Assembly (NCBI GenBank): GCA_031732795.1
Contig: JAVMKC010000075.1
Span: forward strand, 14,422-78,421
Length of the DNA: 64,000 nt
Source of the DNA: Accumulibacter sp031732795
GTDB lineage: Bacteria; Pseudomonadota; Gammaproteobacteria; Burkholderiales; Rhodocyclaceae
Direction: 5' to 3'
The notes beneath the pieces were generated by a model that ran no database searches, was not told the DNA's origin, and was given only the letters and a program-made list of their open reading frames with translations. Shown in pieces: positions 54,132-61,855 of this stretch. The translations under genes were made by a program, and so were the position numbers. Every line of letters starts with the position of its first letter. Within the stretch, counting starts at the first letter, position 1.

Positions 54132-55784
54132 ATGCTCTGCCGTTTGACGATTCGTGATTTCGTGCTGGTAGACCGTCTGGAACTCGAGTTTCAAGCGGGG
54201 TTCGGCACGTTGACCGGCGAAACCGGAGCCGGTAAATCGATCCTGGTCGATGCGCTGGCGTTTGCTCTCGGCGAACGCGCTGAAACCAGTCTGATACGCG
54301 CCGGAGCCGAGCGCGCCGAAGTCAGCGCTGAGTTCACGCTGGCCGATTCGCCGGCGGCCGTCGCCTGGCTGGCGGCGCACGATCTCGACGGCGATGGCGG
54401 ACTGCTGCTGCGGCGCACGGTCGACGGCAATGGCCGGTCGCGAGCCTGGTTCAACGGTTCGCCGGTTACCGTCCAGCAACTGCGCGAACTCTCCGAATCA
54501 CTGGTGGATATCCACGGTCAGCATGCGCATCAATCCCTGTTACGGAATGAGGCGCAGCGACGGTTGCTCGACGAACATGCGCAACTGACGCCGCTGGTGG
54601 CCGAGGTCGCCGCTGCTTGGCGCCGCTGGCGCGAAGCGAAAGCGCAACTCGACGAGGCCAGTCATGGCGTCGAGGCACTGCTTGCCGAACGCGAACAATT
54701 GACTTGGCAAGTGCAGGAGCTGACGACGCTGTCTTTTACGGCCGATGAATGGCCCGCATTGAACGAAGAGCATCAACGTCTGGCGCATGCGGCGACGCTG
54801 CTCGAAGGCGGTGAGTTTGCCTTGCAGGTTTTGGGTGATGGCGATGTCGCCTGTCAGGCACAAATCGCGACGGTCATCAATCGGTTGGACGATCTTACCG
54901 AATACGATCCTGCACTCAACGACCTGGTGGGCACCCTGCAGGCCGCTCAAGCCGAAATCGCCGAAGCGATTTCCACACTTCGACGCTATACCGGCCGGGT
55001 CGATCTCGACCCGCGGCGTTTGCAAGAACTCGAAAGCCGTATCGATGCGATACTGGTCTGTGCGCGCAAGTTTCGTTGCGCACCGCTCGAGTTGCCCGAT
55101 CTGCTGACGGCATGGCAAACCCGGCTGCAGACCCTTGGGGAGGCTGTTGACATTGATCAACTGCGCCAACGTATGGCCCGCGCCCGGCAGGAATACGACG
55201 ACCTCGCGCAACGTCTGTCGTTGGGCCGTAGCGAAGCTGCTGTCAAACTCGCCAGCGCGGTCAGTGAAGTGATGCAGCAATTGGCTCTGGGCCACGGACG
55301 CTTCGAAATCTGCTGTTTGCCGATCGACGGAGGCGGTGCGGCAGGTTTGGAACAGATCGATTTTCGTTTGTCGGGCCAGGCCGGCAGCGAATCCCGGTCG
55401 TTGGCCAAGGTCGCTTCCGGTGGCGAACTGTCGCGGATCAGTCTGGCCATCCAAGTAGTCACCAGTCAAGCGGCGAGTGTGCCGACGCTGATCTTCGACG
55501 AAGTTGATGTCGGCATCGGCGGGGGCGTGGCCGAAGTGGTCGGCCGCCTGCTCCGCCAATTGGGCAGCGAACGCCAGGTACTGTGTGTGACTCATTTGCC
55601 GCAAGTCGCTGCTCGTGCCAATTGGCAATGGCAGGTCAGCAAACAGACCCAGGACAACCAGACGCGCAGCCGAGTGACCGTCCTCGAAGGCGATGCTCGG
55701 GTCGAAGAAGTGGCGCGCATGCTGGGTGGCATTGCCATCACCCCGATCACCCGTCAACACGCCCGCGAAATGCTGGCGCACTGA
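54132..55784 (+). CDS. recN: DNA repair protein RecN
   Basis: SMC-like ATPase that acts at double-strand breaks; 550 residues. Walker A GETGAGKSILVDAL, ABC signature KVASGGELSRISLAIQ and Walker B TLIFDEVDVGIGG are intact, with two coiled-coil arms between them (about 160-210 and 270-350). In many bacteria recN is in the SOS regulon; I see no LexA box directly before this gene, so control may be through the nadK promoter. Confidence 0.95.
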   Translation: MLCRLTIRDFVLVDRLELEFQAGFGTLTGETGAGKSILVDALAFALGERAETSLIRAGAERAEVSAEFTLADSPAAVAWLAAHDLDGDGGLLLRRTVDGNGRSRAWFNGSPVTVQQLRELSESLVDIHGQHAHQSLLRNEAQRRLLDEHAQLTPLVAEVAAAWRRWREAKAQLDEASHGVEALLAEREQLTWQVQELTTLSFTADEWPALNEEHQRLAHAATLLEGGEFALQVLGDGDVACQAQIATVINRLDDLTEYDPALNDLVGTLQAAQAEIAEAISTLRRYTGRVDLDPRRLQELESRIDAILVCARKFRCAPLELPDLLTAWQTRLQTLGEAVDIDQLRQRMARARQEYDDLAQRLSLGRSEAAVKLASAVSEVMQQLALGHGRFEICCLPIDGGGAAGLEQIDFRLSGQAGSESRSLAKVASGGELSRISLAIQVVTSQAASVPTLIFDEVDVGIGGGVAEVVGRLLRQLGSERQVLCVTHLPQVAARANWQWQVSKQTQDNQTRSRVTVLEGDARVEEVARMLGGIAITPITRQHAREMLAH

Positions 55785-55871
55785 ACCGCGCCATCCCGCC
55801 GTCTCTGGCTGACGGCCTATCGATCAGGAAAACGCTGATCGATCGAAAGGTAAATGTTTTAAGATGATCAG

Positions 55872-55899
55872 CGGCTGATCGAATCCGATCGATCAGCCG
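55872..55899. repeat. 10-bp inverted repeat after recN, GATC-rich
   Basis: CGGCTGATCG and CGATCAGCCG are perfect complements around an 8-base loop. The 80 bases around it contain seven GATC sites. It could fold as a hairpin at the 3' end of the recN mRNA. Confidence 0.65.
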
Positions 55900-56023
55900 G
55901 CCATTCGTATGGACCAGCACTTCTGCAAAGCAGCTTTCCGGTCCATCGTCCAGTGAAGGGGAGAAGCCGCTGCCGGGTTTTGCGGCCTGAAGCGGCATGT
56001 ATCTATTTTGGGAGGGTAGGCCA

Positions 56024-58294
56024 ATGATTCAGCAAGCTTTTAGGCGGTTGATTCGCCGAATAAATACGGTTGTCGCCATCACGGCCATCCTTGTGCTTTG
56101 GGCCTTGAGCAACGGTCCGCTGCACGCCTTGGAATCGGCGCGCAGCGGGGAGACGCGTTATGGCGCGCATCTCGGCGCAGGCCGCTGGCTGCACTTCGTG
56201 GTCCATGCGCCGCAGGCCAGCACGGTCAATCTCCTGCTTTATGACCGTGCGACGGCCCGACAACCCAAACATCGGCTGCCGATGCGCAAGGAAGGGGACG
56301 ACTGGAAACTGAAAGTCCGTGACAAGACTCTCGGCCCAGGGAGTTACTACATGTACCAAGCCACAGGCCCCAGCGACGTTTCTGTCGATAAGCCCTACGG
56401 CAGCTTGTTCAACGGTAATTTGATTCTCAACGACCCCTACGCCTACCTGACCGACAATGTCAATTACGCGGAGTTTTTCACCGGCAACCCGTTCGTTGAC
56501 CTCGCTGCGCCGGTTTATGGCGGAGGCGGCAAAAGTCGGGTCTATGCGCATGAACGTGATCTCTTCCCGGGGCACGTCAACATTGCGGCGCAGGATCTGA
56601 TTCTTTACGAACTGCATATCCAGGACTTCACCGCCACCTTGTCCGGCCTGCCACCTGGCGAGCCCGGCACCTACCGCGGTCTGACCCGCGTCGGCCTGAA
56701 GACTCCGGGTGGACTGGCCGCCGGCCTCGATCATCTGGTCGAATTGGGCGTCAATGCCGTCGAACTGATGCCGGTGATGGAATACGACGAGCAGACCGGC
56801 AACGAAACTGGCCGCCTGAATCATTGGGGTTACATGACCACCAATTTCTTTGCCCCGGAAGCACGTTACGCCTCGAAACCGGGACAACAGGTCGTCGAAT
56901 TGAAGGACTTGGTACGTGCTTTGCACGCGCGGGGAATCGCCGTGTTCATGGACGTGGTGTACAACCATACAGCCGAGGGCAGTCCGTGGAGCAATAAAGA
57001 CCAACCCCGACTGGCGGCCAAATGCTTCAACGTGATGTGTCTGACAACACGCGAAATATACCGATCCACAGCCGACCAGCGCTATTACCGCAATGACACT
57101 GGCACTGGCAATGATCTCGACTTTTCTTCTGGCGAACGCTTCAGCAAGCGTCTGGTTCGCGATTCGCTGGCGATGTGGCATCAGATCTACGGCATCGACG
57201 GTTTTCGCTTCGATCTGGCGCGGATCCTGGCCGACGGATCGACCGACGCCGCCGACTGGGTCGACAACGATCCGCGCTATGCCAGTGCTCACCTGCATGC
57301 GGAACCTTGGGACATGGGCGGGCAATGGTGGAATTTCATGGACGACGCTCAACAATGGAGCGCCGACAACAACCGTTGGGCGAAGTGGGTTGGCCGTTAT
57401 CGCGACAAAATCCGACGCTTTTCGAAGTCGGATCTGAGAAACGCCGCCGAATTCAAGCAACTGATCGAAGGTCGAGGAGCGATCGGCGAAGGTGTCGGAC
57501 CGGCGGCCTCCAGCCGACCCTGGCGATCGATCAATTTCCTGGCGGTGCACGACGGATATACGTTGCGCGATTGCACCTGGTTCAACGATAACGACGGTTC
57601 GCAAAACTGCTGGGACAGTGGCGGCGATGAAGAGACGCGCCGGGTTCGCCAAAAGTTGCTGCTTGGCGTGCTGCTGACCTCGCAGGGCGTGCCGCTGATC
57701 CTGCAGGGCGACGAATTCGGTCAGAGCAAAGCCGGTGCGTTTTCACAGGAAGGCGCTCGCAACAGCTACAACTACGAGTCGGCGAATGGTGATCAGGCGA
57801 TCAACCGGGTCAATTGGCTCGATTGGCGCCTCAAGGATGGCGATAACAGCGCCACTCCGAGCGGCCCGCGCTATGGCCGGGAACTCTTCGACTGGACCCG
57901 ACGCCTGATCGCCCTGCGCAAGCAATGGAGTCATTTCCGGCGCAGCGATTTTGCTTCCTATAGCCATGGATCAGCCGACAACCGTGCCGGCACCTACACC
58001 TACCTGTGGGAAGGCCCGGCAGGCGGCGAACCGACCCAACTGGGCGTGGCATGGTGGGGCAAGGCGGGCGAACCGGATCTGCTGGTGATTTACAACGAAA
58101 ACCCGCAAGAATTCACCGTCGATAACCTGAACGATTGGTCGCGAGGGGGCTGGAAGATTCTCGCCCGCTCGTGGTTGCCGGCCGGCGACGATTTCTGCGC
58201 CATCGACGATTGGCAACATCACTGTCCCGATGCCGGGTCGGCGATCACCGTTGGCGGGAGGGGGATGGCGATTCTGGTCAGCGACAAGGATTGA
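56024..58294 (+). CDS. Exported GH13 debranching enzyme (isoamylase/GlgX type)
   Basis: Alpha-1,6-glucan hydrolase of the isoamylase group, 756 residues. A hydrophobic N-terminal segment (INTVVAITAILVLWALSN), preceded by basic residues, looks like a signal peptide or membrane anchor. A CBM48-like domain (about 45-180) precedes the catalytic barrel with DVVYNHTAEGS, nucleophile GFRFDLARIL, acid HAEPWDMGGQ and LAVHDGYTL. GlgX is normally cytoplasmic, so the export signal is notable. The ATG at 56024 has a GGAGGG site 7 bases upstream. No glgB or glgC gene is nearby. Specificity is inferred. Confidence 0.88.
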   Translation: MIQQAFRRLIRRINTVVAITAILVLWALSNGPLHALESARSGETRYGAHLGAGRWLHFVVHAPQASTVNLLLYDRATARQPKHRLPMRKEGDDWKLKVRDKTLGPGSYYMYQATGPSDVSVDKPYGSLFNGNLILNDPYAYLTDNVNYAEFFTGNPFVDLAAPVYGGGGKSRVYAHERDLFPGHVNIAAQDLILYELHIQDFTATLSGLPPGEPGTYRGLTRVGLKTPGGLAAGLDHLVELGVNAVELMPVMEYDEQTGNETGRLNHWGYMTTNFFAPEARYASKPGQQVVELKDLVRALHARGIAVFMDVVYNHTAEGSPWSNKDQPRLAAKCFNVMCLTTREIYRSTADQRYYRNDTGTGNDLDFSSGERFSKRLVRDSLAMWHQIYGIDGFRFDLARILADGSTDAADWVDNDPRYASAHLHAEPWDMGGQWWNFMDDAQQWSADNNRWAKWVGRYRDKIRRFSKSDLRNAAEFKQLIEGRGAIGEGVGPAASSRPWRSINFLAVHDGYTLRDCTWFNDNDGSQNCWDSGGDEETRRVRQKLLLGVLLTSQGVPLILQGDEFGQSKAGAFSQEGARNSYNYESANGDQAINRVNWLDWRLKDGDNSATPSGPRYGRELFDWTRRLIALRKQWSHFRRSDFASYSHGSADNRAGTYTYLWEGPAGGEPTQLGVAWWGKAGEPDLLVIYNENPQEFTVDNLNDWSRGGWKILARSWLPAGDDFCAIDDWQHHCPDAGSAITVGGRGMAILVSDKD

Positions 58295-58537
58295 TCGGTC
58301 AAGCGCTGCGCTTTGCTGATGGCCGGCCGCAAAGTACAACGCGTGTCGAGATAATATGTCGTGATGACGGCCAGCAAGCGCTTGTGCAGAGAAGAGCGCG
58401 ATGATCCCGTTGAGTCTTGAGCAATGCTGTACGCTGCGGGCAATTGCCTGCGGCGTACGAGTACGCGCCGAGCACGATTAATTCTGAAGGTGGATTGGGT
58501 GCCATGGGGACTCTCGATCGCTGACCTGCTCCTGCTT
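58295..58537. other. Intergenic stretch with an imperfect palindrome
   Basis: No gene is seen. At 58429-58458 a 30-base near-palindrome (GTACGC...GCGTAC with GGCAATTGCC at its centre) could form a hairpin with G-U pairs; it may end the debranching enzyme transcript. Confidence 0.5.
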
Positions 58538-59010
58538 TCAAAGCGTGTTCTGGACCAACTGGATGGTCAGAGTTGGCCCAGGTTTGATGGCGTTCGCCGG
58601 CAGCCGGTTCCACGCAACAGATCGTCTTTTTCGACGCGGAAGTGCTTGGCGATCGGTACCAGCGTGTCGCCGCAGCGAATGGTGTATTGCGCCAGTCTGC
58701 GATGTTTTTTGCCTTTTGATCGCCTGGAAACGCTTTCATCGTCGCTGCCGTTCACCGTCGATCGGCTGCTCAGGGTGATCTGGCCACTGCGCAATTCGTT
58801 GAGCTGTTTCTGAGCGGTTTCAATTCGGCGACCGTCATCCCGTAACGATGAGCGATCGTGGCCAGGGTTTCGTCTTTGCACACCTTTGCACACCACATGC
58901 GTCTGTGTCGAGGCATTGGTTTCATGGCGAGTCGTTGATGCTTTGTTGTCGGTTTCGACAAGCCATTCGCGTTTGGTAGAGGGTTTGCTGCTGGCCTGCG
59001 TGCGCAGCGA
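58538..59010 (-). pseudogene. LysM-domain protein C-terminal remnant (MltD-like), frameshifted
   Basis: On the minus strand, three frames together spell two LysM domains like those at the end of MltD-type lytic transglycosylases. First domain: THVVCK, then after a frame change DETLATIAHRYGMTVAELK, then LRSGQITL. Second domain: YTIRCGDTLVPIAKHFRVE, then WNRLPANAIKPGPTLTIQLV in another frame, ending at TGA 58540-58538. The first frame change is caused by a 10-bp tandem duplication at 58874-58893. The catalytic domain is missing, and the fragment ends where the EAL remnant begins. Confidence 0.72.
58874..58893. repeat. 10-bp tandem duplication causing a frameshift
   Basis: CTTTGCACAC appears twice head to tail. 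Removing one copy restores the LysM frame from THVVCK into DETLATIA, so this is a recent loss-of-function event or an assembly artefact. Confidence 0.85.
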
Positions 59011-59014
59011 AGGC

Positions 59015-59689
59015 ACCGTCGCCCGCCTCGGCGGCGACGAATTCGCCGTCGACGAATGGGCGCTCGGCGAAGCCTGCCGACAGATCGACGAATGGGATCA
59101 GGCCGGGCTGCCGCCGATCCGCATGAGCGTGAACATCTCGGCACGTCATTTCCGCAAGGAAGGCATGGCCGGCGATCTGATCCGCATCATCGACGCACAG
59201 CGCGTCGACCCGCGGCGGCTGTGCCTGGAAATCACCGAAAGCGTGCTGATGGACATCGAGCATGCCCAGAAAATGCTCGCCGAACTGGTCGCCTTCGGCC
59301 TGACGATCAGCATCGACGATTTCGGCACCGGCTTCTCGTCGCTGTCCTACCTCAAGCGCTTCCCGATCCACGAATTGAAGATCGCCCGCAGTTTCGTCGA
59401 CGGCGTTTCGATCGACGCCGACGACCGCGCCATCGGCTCGGCGATCATCGCCATGGCCCGGCACCTCGGCATGAGCGTCGTCGCCGAAGGCGTCGAATTG
59501 CTCGTCCAGGCCAGCGAATTGAATACCTCCGGCTGCCACAACGGCCAAGGCTTCCTCTACGCTCGCCCCCTGTCGCCGGAAGACTTCGCCGACGGGCTGC
59601 GGGAACACTCGGACGCCTTCAGCCTGCCCGGTCGAGTGCTTGAACCGGCGGCGGCAACCGTGTCGGATCAGGACGGCGACAAGGGGTAA
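59015..59689 (+). pseudogene. GGDEF-EAL protein remnant with internal deletion
   Basis: The frame reads TVARLGGDEFAV, the centre of a GGDEF domain, and then jumps to DEWALGEACRQIDEW, which belongs in the middle of an EAL domain. The end of GGDEF and the EAL motif itself are missing. The rest of EAL is recognisable (SVNISARHFRKEG, CLEITESVLMD, ISIDDFGTGFSSLSYLKRFP, VVAEGVE, GFLYARPL), but the usual KIDRSFV is KIARSFV, so one metal-site Asp is also lost. It should not hydrolyse c-di-GMP. Frame-intact starts lie only inside the LysM remnant. Confidence 0.78.
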
Positions 59690-59836
59690 CGGGTCGCAAA
59701 GAGGTCGTCACAGGTCTTTTCCGGCCGCTCTCGGCCGTTTTCGATTTCTCCCGGCCTTCCGCACGTCTTTCGTCCGGGAGCGAGCCGCGACCGGCGGCCG
59801 TGCCGACCTGGCTTGGCGTTTGCCAGATGGCCGTCG
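59690..59836. other. Short convergent gap
   Basis: Between the EAL remnant and the 3' end of the nSTAND gene. Nothing recognisable, GC-rich. Confidence 0.4.
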
Positions 59837-61852
59837 CTACGGCGCGCGACGGCTGACGACGGGTTGCGGCTGCCAGGGACTGGGGCAGATCGCCACCGGA
59901 GTGGACGACAGTGGGTCGTCGTCGGGCGGCACCGGCAAGCCGGGGCATTGGCAGGTGTAAGGAATGTCGGCGGCTACCCAACTGGCCCATTCCTTGCGGC
60001 TCATGTTGCGCGTCAGCTTGGCGCACAACGCGTCGGCCCAGGAGTCGAAGACCGGCCAGATGCGCAGCGTTTTATCCCGACTGCCGGAGACGATGCGCCG
60101 CCCGTCGGGGCTGAAGGCGACGCTGGTCACCTCCGCTGACTGTTCAAGAAGCAAACGTAGCCCGGCGAAACGCTGGTCCTCGCCCTGCAGCGCGCCATAG
60201 GCCGCCGCCGACGAGCGTGGGTTGTCCGGACTGCCGAGCCGATGCGCCGCCAGGAGCGTCAACAAACCGCGCAAGCTGCCACCGACCCGATCCCTGCGGG
60301 TGATCGCCGGGCCCTCTGCTGCCAGACGCAAAGTCGTTGCTTCGAACAGGCGTTGCTCGGCAATGCCGCTCTGCCGGTCGGCGTGCCAAGCCGCGGCCAG
60401 CGCCACGCCGAGCAGAACCAGCAGCCCGGCCAGCGCGCCCCACAGCCAGCGCTGCAGCTGGCGCAGGCGGGTGCCGGCTTCCTCGGCCTGCCGCCGCGCT
60501 GTCGCTTCGGCTGCCGTGCGTTTGCGTTGCTCGTCGAGCAGCGCGGCGGCGCGTTCGGCGTCTTCGCGCAGACGCTGCTCGGCTGCCGCCTGTTCGCGGT
60601 GACGGCGGCGCTGCAGGGCAACGGCGGCCAGCCGGTCGTGCACCATTTCGACACGGTCGCCGTCGACGAAGGCGTCCTTGCGCAGCAGGCGACGGTCGAT
60701 CAGCGTGTCCACGTCGCCGCGGACGATGCCGGGACGCTGGACGATCGACTTCAGCGGGTAGGTCAGGCGGATACCTTCGGGGGTGATCAGTTCGTTTTCG
60801 ACGAAGGCGATCAGTTCCGGGGCGATGCCGGTCAGCGCGTCGTCGTAAAAGCTTTCGATGATCCGGCCGCCGTGCTGTTCAAGGTTGTCGGCGTCGATCT
60901 GCGCCGCGCCGCTGGCCTGGCGCGCGGCGTTGAGGCCGGCGCAGACCAGGCTGAGCAGCGCCGGTTCGATGCGCGGTGCGCCGCTGTCGGCGGCACCGAT
61001 GGCGCCGCGGGCGTCGCTTTCCTGCTGGCTGGCGACGAAGCGGACGATCCGTTCGGCAGCCTCGTCGCTGAGCAGCGCGCCGCCGGTTTGTCGCGTCGCG
61101 GCCAGCGCCTGATCGAGGCGCATCGGCAACAGACGGTAGCGGTTGGGGCCGAGGCGGGGAATCCGGTCGCACCAGCGTTCGAGCTCGGGCAGGTAGTCTT
61201 CGCGCAGACCGAGGATGACGCGGTAGGGCTGGGCGTCGAGTCGCAGGTGGTCGAGCAGTTCCTCGTCGGCGGCGATCGCTCGGCCGATGGCGGCCGGGAT
61301 GCGGTTTTCGATCAAATCGCCGAGATCGCCGAACTGGCGCCGCTGCCGCTCGGCGTTTTGCGCGCCCAGGGTGAAGATTTCTTCGAACTGGTCGAGGACG
61401 AAAACCGGCTGCCAGCTTTGGCCGCTGGCGTCGCGCGCACCGAGCGGCGGCGTGTGCAGCGCCAGCCATAGCGCGGCGGCCGCTTCGTCGGTCGCCGCCG
61501 CGCCGTTCGGCGGGTCCGGTGGGCCCGGTGGCGTCAGGCCGTGCGTGGCGCATTCTTCGAGCAGGCGAGTGTGGATTTGCGCGAGCGCCGCCGGCGCCTC
61601 GTCGCCGTGACCGAGGCGGACGAGCACCGGCAGCAGCCGCTGGCGGCGCAGGCGCGGAAACAGGCCGGCTTGCAGCAGCGAGGTCTTGCCGAGGCCGGAT
61701 TTGCCGAACAGCACGCTGGCCGGACCCGAGAGCAGGTAGCGTTCGAGCGCGTGGGCATCGTCGTCGCGGCCGTTGAAGAACTCGGCGGCGGCTTCGTCGA
61801 AGGGTTCCAGCCAGGGCCAGGGGTTTTCGCGGTCGATCTGGCGCGTGTTCAT
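59837..61852 (-). CDS. nSTAND-type ATPase with membrane segment and single WD40 repeat
   Basis: Signal-transduction ATPase of the STAND class (novel STAND 1 group), 671 residues. N-terminal NPWPWLEPFDEAAAEFFNGR leads to Walker A GKSGLGKTS (50-58) and Walker B VFVLDQFEEIF (150-160), then a helical and winged-helix-like part to about 410, a coiled-coil (413-465), a membrane helix (470-489) and one WD40 repeat (about 571-600; SVAFSPDGRRIVSGSRDKTL then RIW). The tail WVAADIPYTCQCPGLPVPPDD is typical of the family. Relatives usually carry many WD40 repeats, so repeats were probably lost. It begins 3 bases after the SIR2-like/TIR gene. Confidence 0.85.
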   Translation of the reverse strand: MNTRQIDRENPWPWLEPFDEAAAEFFNGRDDDAHALERYLLSGPASVLFGKSGLGKTSLLQAGLFPRLRRQRLLPVLVRLGHGDEAPAALAQIHTRLLEECATHGLTPPGPPDPPNGAAATDEAAAALWLALHTPPLGARDASGQSWQPVFVLDQFEEIFTLGAQNAERQRRQFGDLGDLIENRIPAAIGRAIAADEELLDHLRLDAQPYRVILGLREDYLPELERWCDRIPRLGPNRYRLLPMRLDQALAATRQTGGALLSDEAAERIVRFVASQQESDARGAIGAADSGAPRIEPALLSLVCAGLNAARQASGAAQIDADNLEQHGGRIIESFYDDALTGIAPELIAFVENELITPEGIRLTYPLKSIVQRPGIVRGDVDTLIDRRLLRKDAFVDGDRVEMVHDRLAAVALQRRRHREQAAAEQRLREDAERAAALLDEQRKRTAAEATARRQAEEAGTRLRQLQRWLWGALAGLLVLLGVALAAAWHADRQSGIAEQRLFEATTLRLAAEGPAITRRDRVGGSLRGLLTLLAAHRLGSPDNPRSSAAAYGALQGEDQRFAGLRLLLEQSAEVTSVAFSPDGRRIVSGSRDKTLRIWPVFDSWADALCAKLTRNMSRKEWASWVAADIPYTCQCPGLPVPPDDDPLSSTPVAICPSPWQPQPVVSRRAP

Positions 61853-61855
61853 CGC

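Noticed and set aside
54540..55781. 413-codon frame antisense to recN
   Set aside because: Opposite intact ABC motifs of recN and without domain likeness.
56003..57652. 549-codon frame antisense to the debranching enzyme
   Set aside because: The plus strand carries all GH13 motifs; the antisense product is not recognisable.
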